A DNA stretch of 25,045 nucleotides from contig URCB01000024.1 of assembly GCA_900546255.1 (NCBI GenBank), forward strand, positions 1 through 25,045. Direction: 5' to 3'. The notes under the pieces were generated by a model. It had not been told where the DNA came from. It was given only the letters and a program-made list of their open reading frames with translations, and did not search any database. Of the stretch, positions 1 through 7,247 are shown one piece after another (positions within the stretch are counted from its first letter, which is position 1; each line of letters begins with the position of its first letter). The position numbers and the translations under genes are program-made. Source of the DNA: an uncultured Eubacteriales bacterium. GTDB lineage: Bacteria; Bacillota; Clostridia; Oscillospirales; Oscillospiraceae.

Positions 1-166
1 CGCCAGTGGCCCCCGTGGCCCCCGGTGCTCCCGTGGCGCCAGGTGCGCCGGCAGGGCCGGTGGCGCCTGCGGGGCCCGCGGCACCGGTGGAAGCCGTTTT
101 CTTTGGACAACGCAAAAACAACGGCCCTCCTAGGAGAGCCGTTGTCTTCTCATTCCGATGAATCAT
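1..166 (-). CDS. Collagen-like (Gly-X-Y) open frame, partial, runs off the window
   Basis: On the minus strand, bases 88 to 1 encode an unbroken Gly-X-Y run with Ala, Pro and Thr at X and Y (GAA, GPA, GAT, GPA, GAP, GAT), as in exosporium or collagen-like surface proteins. The frame is open back to an ATG at 166 that overlaps the stop of the Na/Pi cotransporter (ATGA), which would give an N-terminus MIHRNEKTTALL. The first third of that frame lies across a very good intrinsic terminator (114-145), and no convincing ribosome site precedes the ATG. The true start is therefore doubtful, and this may be a gene remnant or a repeat-induced assembly edge. The Gly-X-Y run is directly visible; a surface or spore role is inferred from the family. 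Confidence 0.35.
   Translation of the reverse strand, partial: MIHRNEKTTALLGGPLFLRCPKKTASTGAAGPAGATGPAGAPGATGAPGATGATG
114..145 (-). terminator. Intrinsic terminator of the pst/cotransporter transcription unit
   Basis: Read on the minus strand, a 13-nt arm (ACAACGGCTCTCC) pairs with its complement, with one G-U pair, around a very tight TA centre. Five U residues follow. It lies 18 nt after the cotransporter stop, so it ends that gene and any read-through from phoU. The plus-strand side has no T tract, so it is probably one-directional. Confidence 0.85.
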
Positions 167-1911
167 TCCATCAAAGCGTATTTCCGCGCGTAGGCATTGT
201 AGGCCCGCTGGAAGGCGATGCTGCCCCCCTTGATGTAGTCCAGATATTCATGGACATCCAGGCTGCCGTGGGACATCTCAATGACGCACCCGGCAATGTT
301 GGAGCAGTGGTCCGCCACCCGCTCCAGGTCGGTCAACAGGTCCGACCAGACAAACCCCAGTTCGATGGTGCACTCGCCCCGCTGCAGGCGCAGGATGTGG
401 CGGTTGCGCAGCTGCTCCTTCAGGGTATCCACCACCTGCTCCAGGGGTTCCACCTTCACCGCCAGGTCTGGGTCATCCTTAAGGAAGGCATCCAAAGACA
501 GGTCCATGATCTCCCCCACGGCGGAGGTGAGAACATTCAGCTCCTGCTTGGCCTGGGGCGAAAAATGCAGCCCTTTGCTGCGCATCTCTTCCGCCGACTC
601 CACCACGTTCACCGCGTGGTCGGAGATGCGCTCAAAGTCCCCGATGATGTGCAGCAGTTTGGACACTTGCCGGTTGTCTCGTTCACTGAGGTTTTCCCGG
701 CCCAGTTTGACCAGATAGGTGCCCAGCATGTCCTCATACTGGTCGGCTTCCTTCTCCGTCTCCCGCACTGCCTGGGCCTCCTTGGCATCGTAGTGCTCGA
801 TCAGGCGGCAGCCGGTCCGCAGGGCATCCATAGAGATCCGGGCCATGGTTTCCGCCACTTCCTGGCAGCGGCCAATGGCCACGGGAGGGGTGCTCAGCAG
901 ACGCTCGTCCAGGATCTGGATCTGCTCGGGAACCTTGTCGTCCCGCACCAGGCGGCAGGCCAATTTCTCCAGCAGGCCGGAGAAGGGGAAAAGCAGCGCC
1001 GTACACAGCACGTTAAAGGTGGTATGCACCACCGCAATCCCCAACTGGTCGATGGAGTTGCCGACAAAGTCGAAGTGCACCACTGCGTTGATGAGGTAGA
1101 AAACCGACAGCCACACGCAGGTACCAATGATGTTGAACAGCAGGTGCACCACAGCAGCCCGCTTGGCGTTCTTGTTGGCCCCTACCGAGGAGATCATGGC
1201 CGTGACGCAGGTGCCGATGTTCTGCCCCATGATGATGGGGATGGCCGCGCCATAGGTCACCTGGCCTGTGGCCGACAGAGCCTGCAGAATACCCACCGAG
1301 GCGGAGGAACTCTGGATGATGGCGGTCAGAATGGCTCCAGCCAGAACCCCAAGCACAGGGTTAGTAAACATGAGGAAGATGCTCTGGAACTCCGGCACGT
1401 CCTGCAGCCCAGCCACTGCGCCGCTCATGGTGTCCATGCCGAACATGAGCACCGCAAATCCCAGGAGGATCATGCCCACATCCTTCTTGCGCTCGCTTTT
1501 GGCCATCATGGTCAAGCCCACGCCGATCAGGGCCAGCACAGGAGAGAAGGAGGTGGGCTCCAGCAAACGGATAAAGAAGCTTTCCCCGTCCAGGCCGGTC
1601 AAGCTCAAAATCCAGGCGGTCACTGTAGTGCCCACGTTGGCACCCATAATCACGCCAATGGCTTGACGCAAGGAAAGTAATCCAGAGTTCACAAACCCCA
1701 CCACCATTACTGTGGTGGCGGAGGAACTCTGGATTACCGCCGTAACGCCCAACCCCGTCAGGAATCCCAAAATCTTACGGGAAGTCAGTTTGCTCAGCAG
1801 CACTTTCAGACTGCTGCCTGCACACTTTTCCAGGGAGTTGCCCATGAGGTTCATTCCGAACAGGAACAGACTGAGCCCTCCCAGCAGGGTCAATACATCA
1901 AAAAAATCCAT
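163..1911 (-). CDS. Na/Pi cotransporter family protein with C-terminal PhoU-like domain
   Basis: This 582-residue protein is a sodium-dependent phosphate transporter of the NptA/YjbB type (PF02690). The hydrophobic N-terminal half of about 310 residues carries the two family signature repeats, AVIQSSSATT and AIIQSSSASVG, which form the inverted transport halves. The remaining residues form a helical PhoU-like domain with the typical E/D-rich stretches GDFERISDHA and TDLERVADHCSN. The start chosen is the ATG at 1911, which has GGAGAG about 10 nt upstream. A TTG at 1944 is in frame but adds 11 polar residues and lacks a site. The gene follows phoU and has its own Pho-box promoter (1972-2026), so it probably acts as a phosphate-starvation low-affinity importer or overflow exporter. 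The direction of net flux cannot be read from sequence. Confidence 0.92.
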   Translation of the reverse strand: MDFFDVLTLLGGLSLFLFGMNLMGNSLEKCAGSSLKVLLSKLTSRKILGFLTGLGVTAVIQSSSATTVMVVGFVNSGLLSLRQAIGVIMGANVGTTVTAWILSLTGLDGESFFIRLLEPTSFSPVLALIGVGLTMMAKSERKKDVGMILLGFAVLMFGMDTMSGAVAGLQDVPEFQSIFLMFTNPVLGVLAGAILTAIIQSSSASVGILQALSATGQVTYGAAIPIIMGQNIGTCVTAMISSVGANKNAKRAAVVHLLFNIIGTCVWLSVFYLINAVVHFDFVGNSIDQLGIAVVHTTFNVLCTALLFPFSGLLEKLACRLVRDDKVPEQIQILDERLLSTPPVAIGRCQEVAETMARISMDALRTGCRLIEHYDAKEAQAVRETEKEADQYEDMLGTYLVKLGRENLSERDNRQVSKLLHIIGDFERISDHAVNVVESAEEMRSKGLHFSPQAKQELNVLTSAVGEIMDLSLDAFLKDDPDLAVKVEPLEQVVDTLKEQLRNRHILRLQRGECTIELGFVWSDLLTDLERVADHCSNIAGCVIEMSHGSLDVHEYLDYIKGGSIAFQRAYNAYARKYALME

Positions 1912-1971
1912 AGAAACGCTCTCTCCAACTTTTCTCTTTACCAAATTTTTACATTTAGTACTCTCACGAAC

Positions 1972-2026
1972 AGTTTATCCGTCGAATGTAAAAAGAAAAA
2001 CCAGAAAGAGGTTAAATTTTGGTTAA
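1972..2026 (-). promoter_or_regulatory. Pho-box promoter of the Na/Pi cotransporter gene
   Basis: In minus-strand order it contains half-sites TTAACC (2026-2021), TTAACC (2015-2010), CTGGTT (2004-1999) and TTTACA (1992-1987), then 9 nt and a -10 TAAACT (1977-1972). There is no -35 consensus, which fits activator-dependent transcription. The outermost half-site overlaps the phoU stop codon. The spacing is identical to the phoP and pstS promoters in this window. TT(A/T)ACA-like repeats at 11-bp steps are the known Gram-positive PhoP site; assignment to the local PhoP is inference. Confidence 0.8.
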
Positions 2027-2721
2027 GTCAAATCCTGCCCATGCTGCGGCGTGTCAGGATCAATCCACCGGCCATCTTTCGACCGGACGCCGGTCAAGGC
2101 ATACTCCACCCACTCAGCCAGGTTGGTGGCATGGTCGCCGATGCGCTCTAAGTACTTGGCCACCATAAACACGTCCAGCAGCTCTTCGCTGCCCTCTTTG
2201 TTGGTGGCGATCTGCGTGACCAGCTCGGACTTGATCTTATCAAACCACTGGTCCACCACATCGTCATAGGCGATGACCTGCCGGGCCCGGTCGATGTCCA
2301 AGTGAATGAAGGCATCCACGCTCTCGCTGATCATCTTGACCACATCGGTGGCCATCTGATTCAGATGGCTGTGCTGGGAGGAACCCTTGCGAATAAACCG
2401 GGCCAGCTCCGCAATGTCCGAGGCCTGGTCGCCAATGCGCTCCAAGTCGGTGACCATTTTCAGGGCAGCGGTGATCCGCCGCAAATCCTTGGCCACCGGC
2501 TGCTGCCGGAGGAGGAGCTTGGTGCACATGCCCTCGATCTCCCGCTCCATGTCGTCGATCTCCCCGTCCAAGGCGAACACCTGGGCCTCTAAGTTTTCGG
2601 CGGTGTCCTCCTCTTCCTCCAGGGTTTTTACGGCCACGGCAATGGCCTGCTGGCAAAGGCCGCCCATCACCACCATTTGATGGTACATTTCCTCCAGCTG
2701 CTGTCTGAATTTCTCCCGCAT
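2023..2721 (-). CDS. phoU: Phosphate transport system regulatory protein PhoU
   Basis: This 232-residue all-helical cytoplasmic protein has the two PhoU repeats. The metal-binding signatures are TDLERIGDQASD in the first repeat and KYLERIGDHATN in the second. PhoU links the Pst importer to the PhoR kinase and silences the Pho response when phosphate is plentiful. Its ATG overlaps the pstB stop by one base (TAATG), so translation is coupled. The length is close to the family norm. No terminator follows; instead the cotransporter promoter starts at its stop codon. Confidence 0.97.
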   Translation of the reverse strand: MREKFRQQLEEMYHQMVVMGGLCQQAIAVAVKTLEEEEDTAENLEAQVFALDGEIDDMEREIEGMCTKLLLRQQPVAKDLRRITAALKMVTDLERIGDQASDIAELARFIRKGSSQHSHLNQMATDVVKMISESVDAFIHLDIDRARQVIAYDDVVDQWFDKIKSELVTQIATNKEGSEELLDVFMVAKYLERIGDHATNLAEWVEYALTGVRSKDGRWIDPDTPQHGQDLT

Positions 2722-3509
2722 TATCCAAACCTCCCTGTGATGTATTCTTCAGTCCGCTTGTCCGTCGGGGTGGAGAAGATCTTCTCCGTGTCCCCAAACT
2801 CCACCAGCTCACCCAGCAGGAAGAAGGCGGTCTTGTCGGACACACGCGCGGCCTGCTGCATGTTGTGGGTGACCATGATGACGGTGTACTTCTCCTTGAG
2901 TTCCACTGCCAGGTCCTCAATCTTCGAGGTGGAAATGGGGTCCAGGGCGGAGGTGGACTCGTCCATCAGAAGGACTTCCGGTTCGTTGGCCAGGGCCCGG
3001 GCAATGCACAGCCGCTGCTGCTGGCCGCCGGAGAGGCCCAGGGCGCTCTTCTTCAGACGGTCCTTGACCTCGTCCCAAATGGCGGCGTCCCGGAGGGATT
3101 TCTCCACGATGGCGTCCAGATCCGTGCGGTTGCGGATGCCGTGGGTCCGGGGGCCGTAGGCCACGTTGTCGTAAATGGACATGGGGAAGGGATTGGCCTT
3201 CTGGAACACCATGCCGATCTGCTTGCGCAGCCAAGTGATGTCCAGGTTCTTGTCAAAGATGTTCTGCCCTTCGAAGCAGACGTCCCCCTCGATATGCACC
3301 CCGGGGACCAGGTCGTTCATCCGGTTTAGGGTCTTCAGAAAGGTAGACTTGCCGCAGCCGGAGGGGCCGATGAGGGCAGTGATCTGGTGGACGGGGATGT
3401 CCACGTTGATGTCCTTCAGCGCGTGGTGGCCCCGGTTGGCGGCGCTGGTTTTGCCGTCGGTGCCGTACCACAGGTTCAAGGACTTTACGGTGATGATATC
3501 GTCAGCCAT
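2721..3509 (-). CDS. pstB: Phosphate ABC transporter ATP-binding protein PstB
   Basis: This 262-residue ATPase of the high-affinity phosphate importer has Walker [10 protein letters not shown] (about residues 48-56), the signature LSGGQQQR and Walker [13 protein letters not shown]. It also has the PstB-typical stretch on fitting clients and EYITGRFG at the C-terminus. The start is the ATG at 3509, two bases after the pstA stop with AAAGGA upstream. The frame is open for another hundred codons upstream, but that part is antisense-like sequence over pstA and was excluded. It works at the inner face of the membrane with PstC and PstA. Confidence 0.97.
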   Translation of the reverse strand: MADDIITVKSLNLWYGTDGKTSAANRGHHALKDINVDIPVHQITALIGPSGCGKSTFLKTLNRMNDLVPGVHIEGDVCFEGQNIFDKNLDITWLRKQIGMVFQKANPFPMSIYDNVAYGPRTHGIRNRTDLDAIVEKSLRDAAIWDEVKDRLKKSALGLSGGQQQRLCIARALANEPEVLLMDESTSALDPISTSKIEDLAVELKEKYTVIMVTHNMQQAARVSDKTAFFLLGELVEFGDTEKIFSTPTDKRTEEYITGRFG

Positions 3510-3511
3510 GA

Positions 3512-4366
3512 TTAGCGGTCCTTTCTTTTCAGTTTCTTGCCGGCCAGGGAGGCGCCGAAGTTGATGATGAGCACCAGGATCATCAGCACCGCGGCGATGG
3601 CAAAGGCAACGTCCATCTCGCCCCGTTCGCTGGCGTAGACATAGAGGGCTACCGTCAGTGTGGCAGAGGAGGACTGGAGGGAGGTAATGAAGTCGTTCAG
3701 GGCCAGGCCAAACCCAGCGGTGAACAGCAGGGCCGCGGACTCGCCCACGATGCGGCCGATGGCCAGGATGCAGCCGGTGACAATGCCGTCCACCGCGTTG
3801 GGGAGCACCACGGTGCGCACCATGTGCCACTTACCGGCGCCCAGAGCCAGAGACCCCTCCCGGTAGGACTGGGGCACGGTTTTCAAACTCTCCTGGGTGG
3901 TACGGACGATGGTGGGCAGGATCATGATCACCAAGGTCAGGCCGCCGGCCAGGATACCTGCCTTCAACCCAAAGAGCTGGAGGAAGAACAGCATGCCCAC
4001 CAGGCCGAAGATGATGGAGGGAATGCCAGTGAGGGTCTCGGTGGCAAACTCGATGATGGCCACCACCTTCTTGTTGGAGGCGTACTCCGTCAAGTAGATG
4101 GCCGCCCCCACCCCCAGGGGCAGGACGATGATCATGGCCAGGAAGATGATATACAGCGTGTTGAGGATGTTCGGCAGAATGCCGATGGTGTCATTGATGT
4201 AACTGGTCTCGGAGGAGAGGAGCTCCCAACTGACGTTGCCCAGCCCCCGGTAGAAGATATAGCCGATGATGAACACCAGCAGTGCGCAGGTGATGCCGGC
4301 GCAAATATAAAGCAGGGTGCGCAGGGTCCTGTCATAGGCCTTGCGGCGGGGAGACAGTGTGTGCAT
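3512..4366 (-). CDS. pstA: Phosphate ABC transporter permease PstA
   Basis: This 284-residue membrane protein has about six transmembrane segments, the first at roughly residues 18-38. The ABC-permease EAA loop is visible as [25 protein letters not shown], read here in two pieces: [14 protein letters not shown] and [11 protein letters not shown]. It pairs with PstC to form the phosphate channel. The ATG at 4366 lies one base after the pstC stop, and a GGAGG sits in the last codons of pstC, so the two are translationally coupled. Membership follows from gene order pstS-C-A-B and from the family motif. Confidence 0.95.
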   Translation of the reverse strand: MHTLSPRRKAYDRTLRTLLYICAGITCALLVFIIGYIFYRGLGNVSWELLSSETSYINDTIGILPNILNTLYIIFLAMIIVLPLGVGAAIYLTEYASNKKVVAIIEFATETLTGIPSIIFGLVGMLFFLQLFGLKAGILAGGLTLVIMILPTIVRTTQESLKTVPQSYREGSLALGAGKWHMVRTVVLPNAVDGIVTGCILAIGRIVGESAALLFTAGFGLALNDFITSLQSSSATLTVALYVYASERGEMDVAFAIAAVLMILVLIINFGASLAGKKLKRKDR

Positions 4367-4367
4367 A

Positions 4368-5312
4368 TTAACCCTCCTTCTTTCTCTTGATGAACACGTT
4401 GAGGAACACGTTGATCAGCATGATGAACAGGAAGAGCACCAGGCCGATGGAGAACAGTGCGTTCCGGTGGAGGCTTCCCACAGAGGCGTAGGACATCTCC
4501 GAAGCGATGGCGGTGGTGAGGAAGCGAACCGAGGTGAACAGGCCAGGCATGTTGGCCACGTTGCCCGCCACCATGATGATGGCCATGGCCTCGCCGATGG
4601 CACGGCCCACGCCCAGGACGATGGCCGTGGCCACGCCGCTGCGGGCCGCCGGGATGGACACCCGGAACACCGTCTCCAAATGGGTGGCCCCCAGGGCCAG
4701 GGAGGCCTGCTCATACTCCTCGGGCACCGCCCGGAGGGAGGTCTCCGACACACTGATGATGGAGGGCAGGATCATGATGGCCAGCACCAGGATGGCCGCC
4801 AGCAGGCAGGCGCCGGAGGACAGGTCAAAGGCCCGCTGAATGCCGGGGACCAGCAGGATCATACCCACCAGGCCGTACACCACGGAGGGGATGCCGGCCA
4901 GCAGCTCCACTGCGGTGTGGATGACAGCGGCCACCTTGGGGTTGGCCACCTTGGCCAGGAACACTGCGGTCATCAGGCCAATGGGCACCCCGATGAGAAT
5001 GGCACCGGCTGTGCCATACACAGAGGTAAGGATAAAGGGCAGAATGCCAAAAGAGGGGTCAGAGGCCGTGGGGGACCACTCCTGCCCAAAGAGGAAGTCT
5101 ACCAAACCGATCTCTCGAATGGCAGGCACCCCGGAGATGATCAGGTAGATGCTGATAAACAGCACGAAGGCCACCGCAATGATGCCACACAGCATAAAAA
5201 TCAGGTGCATGACCCATTCCAGGGCATCCTTCACCCCACGCCGCTTGGGCTCCCCAGTCTGTAAGGCCGATGTAGGCGCTTCAGCGCTGGATTTCTTCAA
5301 TGCTTTTTCCAT
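4368..5312 (-). CDS. pstC: Phosphate ABC transporter permease PstC
   Basis: This 314-residue membrane permease has about six helices. The first is around residues 36-58, after a 30-residue polar N-terminus. The EAA-type coupling loop is present (EEYEQASLALGAT, then RVSIPAARSG). The segment VELLAGIPSVVYGLVGM is the typical PstC/PstA stretch. The ATG at 5312 has GAGAAGGAG upstream. It is separated from pstS by a 119-nt gap that holds a large stem-loop, so it is probably made at lower levels than PstS. Confidence 0.95.
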   Translation of the reverse strand: MEKALKKSSAEAPTSALQTGEPKRRGVKDALEWVMHLIFMLCGIIAVAFVLFISIYLIISGVPAIREIGLVDFLFGQEWSPTASDPSFGILPFILTSVYGTAGAILIGVPIGLMTAVFLAKVANPKVAAVIHTAVELLAGIPSVVYGLVGMILLVPGIQRAFDLSSGACLLAAILVLAIMILPSIISVSETSLRAVPEEYEQASLALGATHLETVFRVSIPAARSGVATAIVLGVGRAIGEAMAIIMVAGNVANMPGLFTSVRFLTTAIASEMSYASVGSLHRNALFSIGLVLFLFIMLINVFLNVFIKRKKEG

Positions 5313-5346
5313 GGGAAACTCCTTCTCTCGCTGACAAGCATAAGGG

Positions 5347-5399
5347 AAGCGGCGGGGGCCTCCACCTTAGAAAGGCGCTTTGGAGACCCCACGCCGCTT
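5347..5399 (-). other. Stem-loop between pstS and pstC
   Basis: On the minus strand, an arm from 5399 to 5382 (AAGCGGCGTGGGGTCTCC) pairs with 5363-5347 (GGAGGCCCCCGCCGCTT), leaving an 18-nt loop with one or two mismatches. No U tract follows. Such hairpins between a solute-binding-protein gene and its permease gene usually protect the upstream mRNA or partly terminate, giving more PstS than PstCAB. That role is inferred from position. Confidence 0.7.
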
Positions 5400-5431
5400 A
5401 AGTTTTGCAGGGTTTATCGGTTCGTTGGGAA

Positions 5432-6307
5432 TCAGGCCACAGGCACAGCGCCGGCGCCGGAGATGAGCTCGCTGGCATCTGCGGAGGTGGCGAAGTCGAA
5501 GAAGGCCTGGGCAGCCTCAGACAGCTCGGTGCCTTCCTTGGTCACGAAGACGAAGGGACGCTGGATCTCATAGGTGCCGTCCTTCACGGTCTCCTCGGTG
5601 CAGGCCACGCCGCCCACGGTGATGGCCTTGATGCCCTCCTGGCCTTCCACAGCGGACAGGGAAGCATAACCGATGGCGTTGGGGCTGCTGGCCACGGCCT
5701 GGATCACGGCGCCGGTGGAGTTGAGCTCCTGGCTCAGCACGCAAGCGTCCTTGGTGTCGGTGATGGACTCGAAGCCGTCCCGGGTGCCGGAGTTGGCCTC
5801 ACGGCCAATGCAGGCGATCTCGCCGGCGTCGCCGCCCACTTCGCTCCAGTCGGTGATCTCACCGGTGAAGATCTGGGCGATCTGCTCCACGGAGAGGTCG
5901 GCCACGGGGCTGTCGGCGTTGACGATCACGGCGATGCCGTCCAGGGCCACCTCGGTGCCCACCAGGCCGGAGGCGGTCTCCTCCTCGGTCAGGGCACGGG
6001 AGGACAGGCCGATGTCGGCGGTGCCGTTGGCAGCGGCCTCGATGCCGGTTCCGGAACCGGTGGGATCATAGGTGACGGAGACGTCAGGGTTGTCGTTCGT
6101 GAACTGCTCGGTGAGCACGCCCATAACCTCCTCCATGGAGGTGGAGCCGTTGGTGGCCACAGCGCCGGACAGGGTGGAAGCGCTGGTGTCTTCCGTGGTG
6201 TCAGAAGCGGTATCGGTGGTGGTGTCATTGCCGCAGCCAGCAAGAGTCAGTGCCAGCAGAGCAGAAGCGGCCAGAATGCTCACGGCCTTTTTCGTGGTTC
6301 TTTTCAT
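5432..6307 (-). CDS. pstS: Phosphate ABC transporter substrate-binding lipoprotein PstS
   Basis: This 291-residue lipoprotein has a lysine-rich start, a hydrophobic segment and lipobox LAGC with lipidated Cys25, then a Thr/Ser/Asp-rich linker to about residue 50. The binding domain shows the phosphate-loop signatures of the PstS family: NGSTSMEEV, DPTGSGTGIEA, GREANSGTRDGFE and SSPNAIGYASL. It captures phosphate outside the cell and hands it to PstCA. The ATG has TGAGGA about 10 nt upstream. It is the first gene of the pst operon and lies behind the Pho-box promoter at 6366-6420. Confidence 0.97.
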   Translation of the reverse strand: MKRTTKKAVSILAASALLALTLAGCGNDTTTDTASDTTEDTSASTLSGAVATNGSTSMEEVMGVLTEQFTNDNPDVSVTYDPTGSGTGIEAAANGTADIGLSSRALTEEETASGLVGTEVALDGIAVIVNADSPVADLSVEQIAQIFTGEITDWSEVGGDAGEIACIGREANSGTRDGFESITDTKDACVLSQELNSTGAVIQAVASSPNAIGYASLSAVEGQEGIKAITVGGVACTEETVKDGTYEIQRPFVFVTKEGTELSEAAQAFFDFATSADASELISGAGAVPVA

Positions 6308-6365
6308 GGTGTTTTTTCCTCATTTCTTTTTGGTTTTTATTTTGTTGCTCGTTTCAGACAAGTAC

Positions 6366-6420
6366 AGTCTACCGGCTTTCGGTTAAAGGAACAACCAAAG
6401 AAAGATAAAGTTTCGGTTAA
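6366..6420 (-). promoter_or_regulatory. Pho-box promoter of the pst operon
   Basis: In minus-strand order it contains half-sites TTAACC (6420-6415), TTTATC (6409-6404), TTGGTT (6398-6393) and TTAACC (6386-6381), then 9 nt and a -10 TAGACT (6371-6366). The leader to the pstS ATG would be about 50 nt and is A-rich. The layout matches the phoP and cotransporter promoters base for base in spacing. Confidence 0.82.
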
Positions 6421-6450
6421 ATCACGCATTTTTTGTCGCCTTGTACTTGC

Positions 6451-6486
6451 CCGGGCGCGGAGCCCGGAACCCCTTGCGCCCCAAGG
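6451..6486. other. Two small GC-rich palindromes in the 6421-6486 gap
   Basis: CCGGGC pairs with GCCCGG across 5 nt (6451-6467), and CCTTG pairs with CAAGG across 5 nt (6472-6486). They lie between the terminator of the phoPR unit and the Pho box of pstS. No T tract or coding frame accompanies them. They may insulate the two units or be remnants of an intergenic repeat; the function is unknown. Confidence 0.4.
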
Positions 6487-6522
6487 AAAAACCGGCCTTG
6501 GCAGGTTACGCCAGGCCGGTTT
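6487..6522 (-). terminator. Intrinsic terminator of the phoP-phoR-HD unit
   Basis: Read on the minus strand, AAACCGGCCTGGC pairs with GCCAAGGCCGGTTT around a short loop with one bulge, followed by U residues. It lies about 25 nt after the HD-protein stop and before the pst promoter, separating the two transcription units. Confidence 0.85.
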
Positions 6523-6546
6523 CTGTCTGTAAATTTTACATTGGGC

Positions 6547-7206
6547 TCAAATCAGCTGCTGCTCGTTGATGATCAGTTTAAATTGCAGGCCCAAGGTCTC
6601 CGCCGCCTTCCGGCAGAGGACCATTCGATTGAGGAAAATCTCAAAATAATCCATCACGGAGCCATACCGGGTGTCGATGTGGAGCTTGAGTTTGATGAGG
6701 GTCTTGCTCTCGTTGATCTTCAGCTCCGCCTTGGTCACCGAATAGTTCACCCGGTCGTGGATGTCGAACTTGCTGGTGTCCTGGTTGCGCACCCGGCTGC
6801 GGCGGACGTCGGACTTGTCTGCCAGGATCAGAGCTGCGGCCATGGGGCTCACCGGGGTGCCGGTGCCCTCGTCATGGTTGCCGATGGCGGTGACCACCTC
6901 GGCGATGTCCAAGGGGTCCATGTTCATGTGGTCCAGCAGGCGGAAGGCCATCACCGCCCCGCTCTGGGAGTGGTCGATGCGGTTGACCAGGTTCCCAATG
7001 TCGTGGAGGTAGGCGGCAATCTGCACCAGCTCCACCTCCCGGGGCGAGTACCCCAGGGTCTCTAAAATATACTTGCTGTTGGCCGCCACAAGGCCCACAT
7101 GGGCAAAACTGTGTTCCGTAAAGCCCAGGTTAATCAGGGACTCGTCGGCCTTTTTGATGTAGGTCCGGATGGCCGGATCCTGTTTGATTTCTTCAAATGT
7201 AATCAT
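6547..7206 (-). CDS. HD-domain metal-dependent phosphohydrolase
   Basis: This 219-residue soluble protein has the HD fold signatures: His36 in FAHV, His68-Asp69 in YLHDIGN, His79 in DHSQSG, His111-Asp112 in NHDE and Asp130 in LADKSDV. Such proteins hydrolyse nucleotides or phosphate esters with a bound metal; the substrate here cannot be named. The ATG at 7206 has AAGGAG 6 nt upstream. It lies 41 nt after phoR and before the operon terminator, so it is probably co-transcribed with the Pho two-component system. This suggests a role in the phosphate response such as nucleotide turnover, but that is inference from position only. Confidence 0.88.
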   Translation of the reverse strand: MITFEEIKQDPAIRTYIKKADESLINLGFTEHSFAHVGLVAANSKYILETLGYSPREVELVQIAAYLHDIGNLVNRIDHSQSGAVMAFRLLDHMNMDPLDIAEVVTAIGNHDEGTGTPVSPMAAALILADKSDVRRSRVRNQDTSKFDIHDRVNYSVTKAELKINESKTLIKLKLHIDTRYGSVMDYFEIFLNRMVLCRKAAETLGLQFKLIINEQQLI

Positions 7207-7247
7207 TTCGTTCTCCTTTTATCGTGACGTCTCCCCCCACGGCGCCC

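Noticed and set aside
3..161. Pro/Ala/Val-rich plus-strand frame at the window start
   Set aside because: It is the exact complement of a Gly-X-Y run. The alternation of Gly every third residue with Thr/Pro/Ala fits a minus-strand collagen-like protein better.
25..1680. Long plus-strand open frame opposite the Na/Pi cotransporter
   Set aside because: Its protein is rich in His, Gln and Gly with no family pattern, and it is antisense to a gene with clear motifs. GC-rich codon use commonly leaves this antisense frame open.
2721..3830. N-terminally extended PstB of 369 residues
   Set aside because: The extra hundred residues are an out-of-frame reading of pstA with Arg/His/Pro-rich composition. 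The ATG at 3509 has a ribosome site and the family-typical N-terminus.
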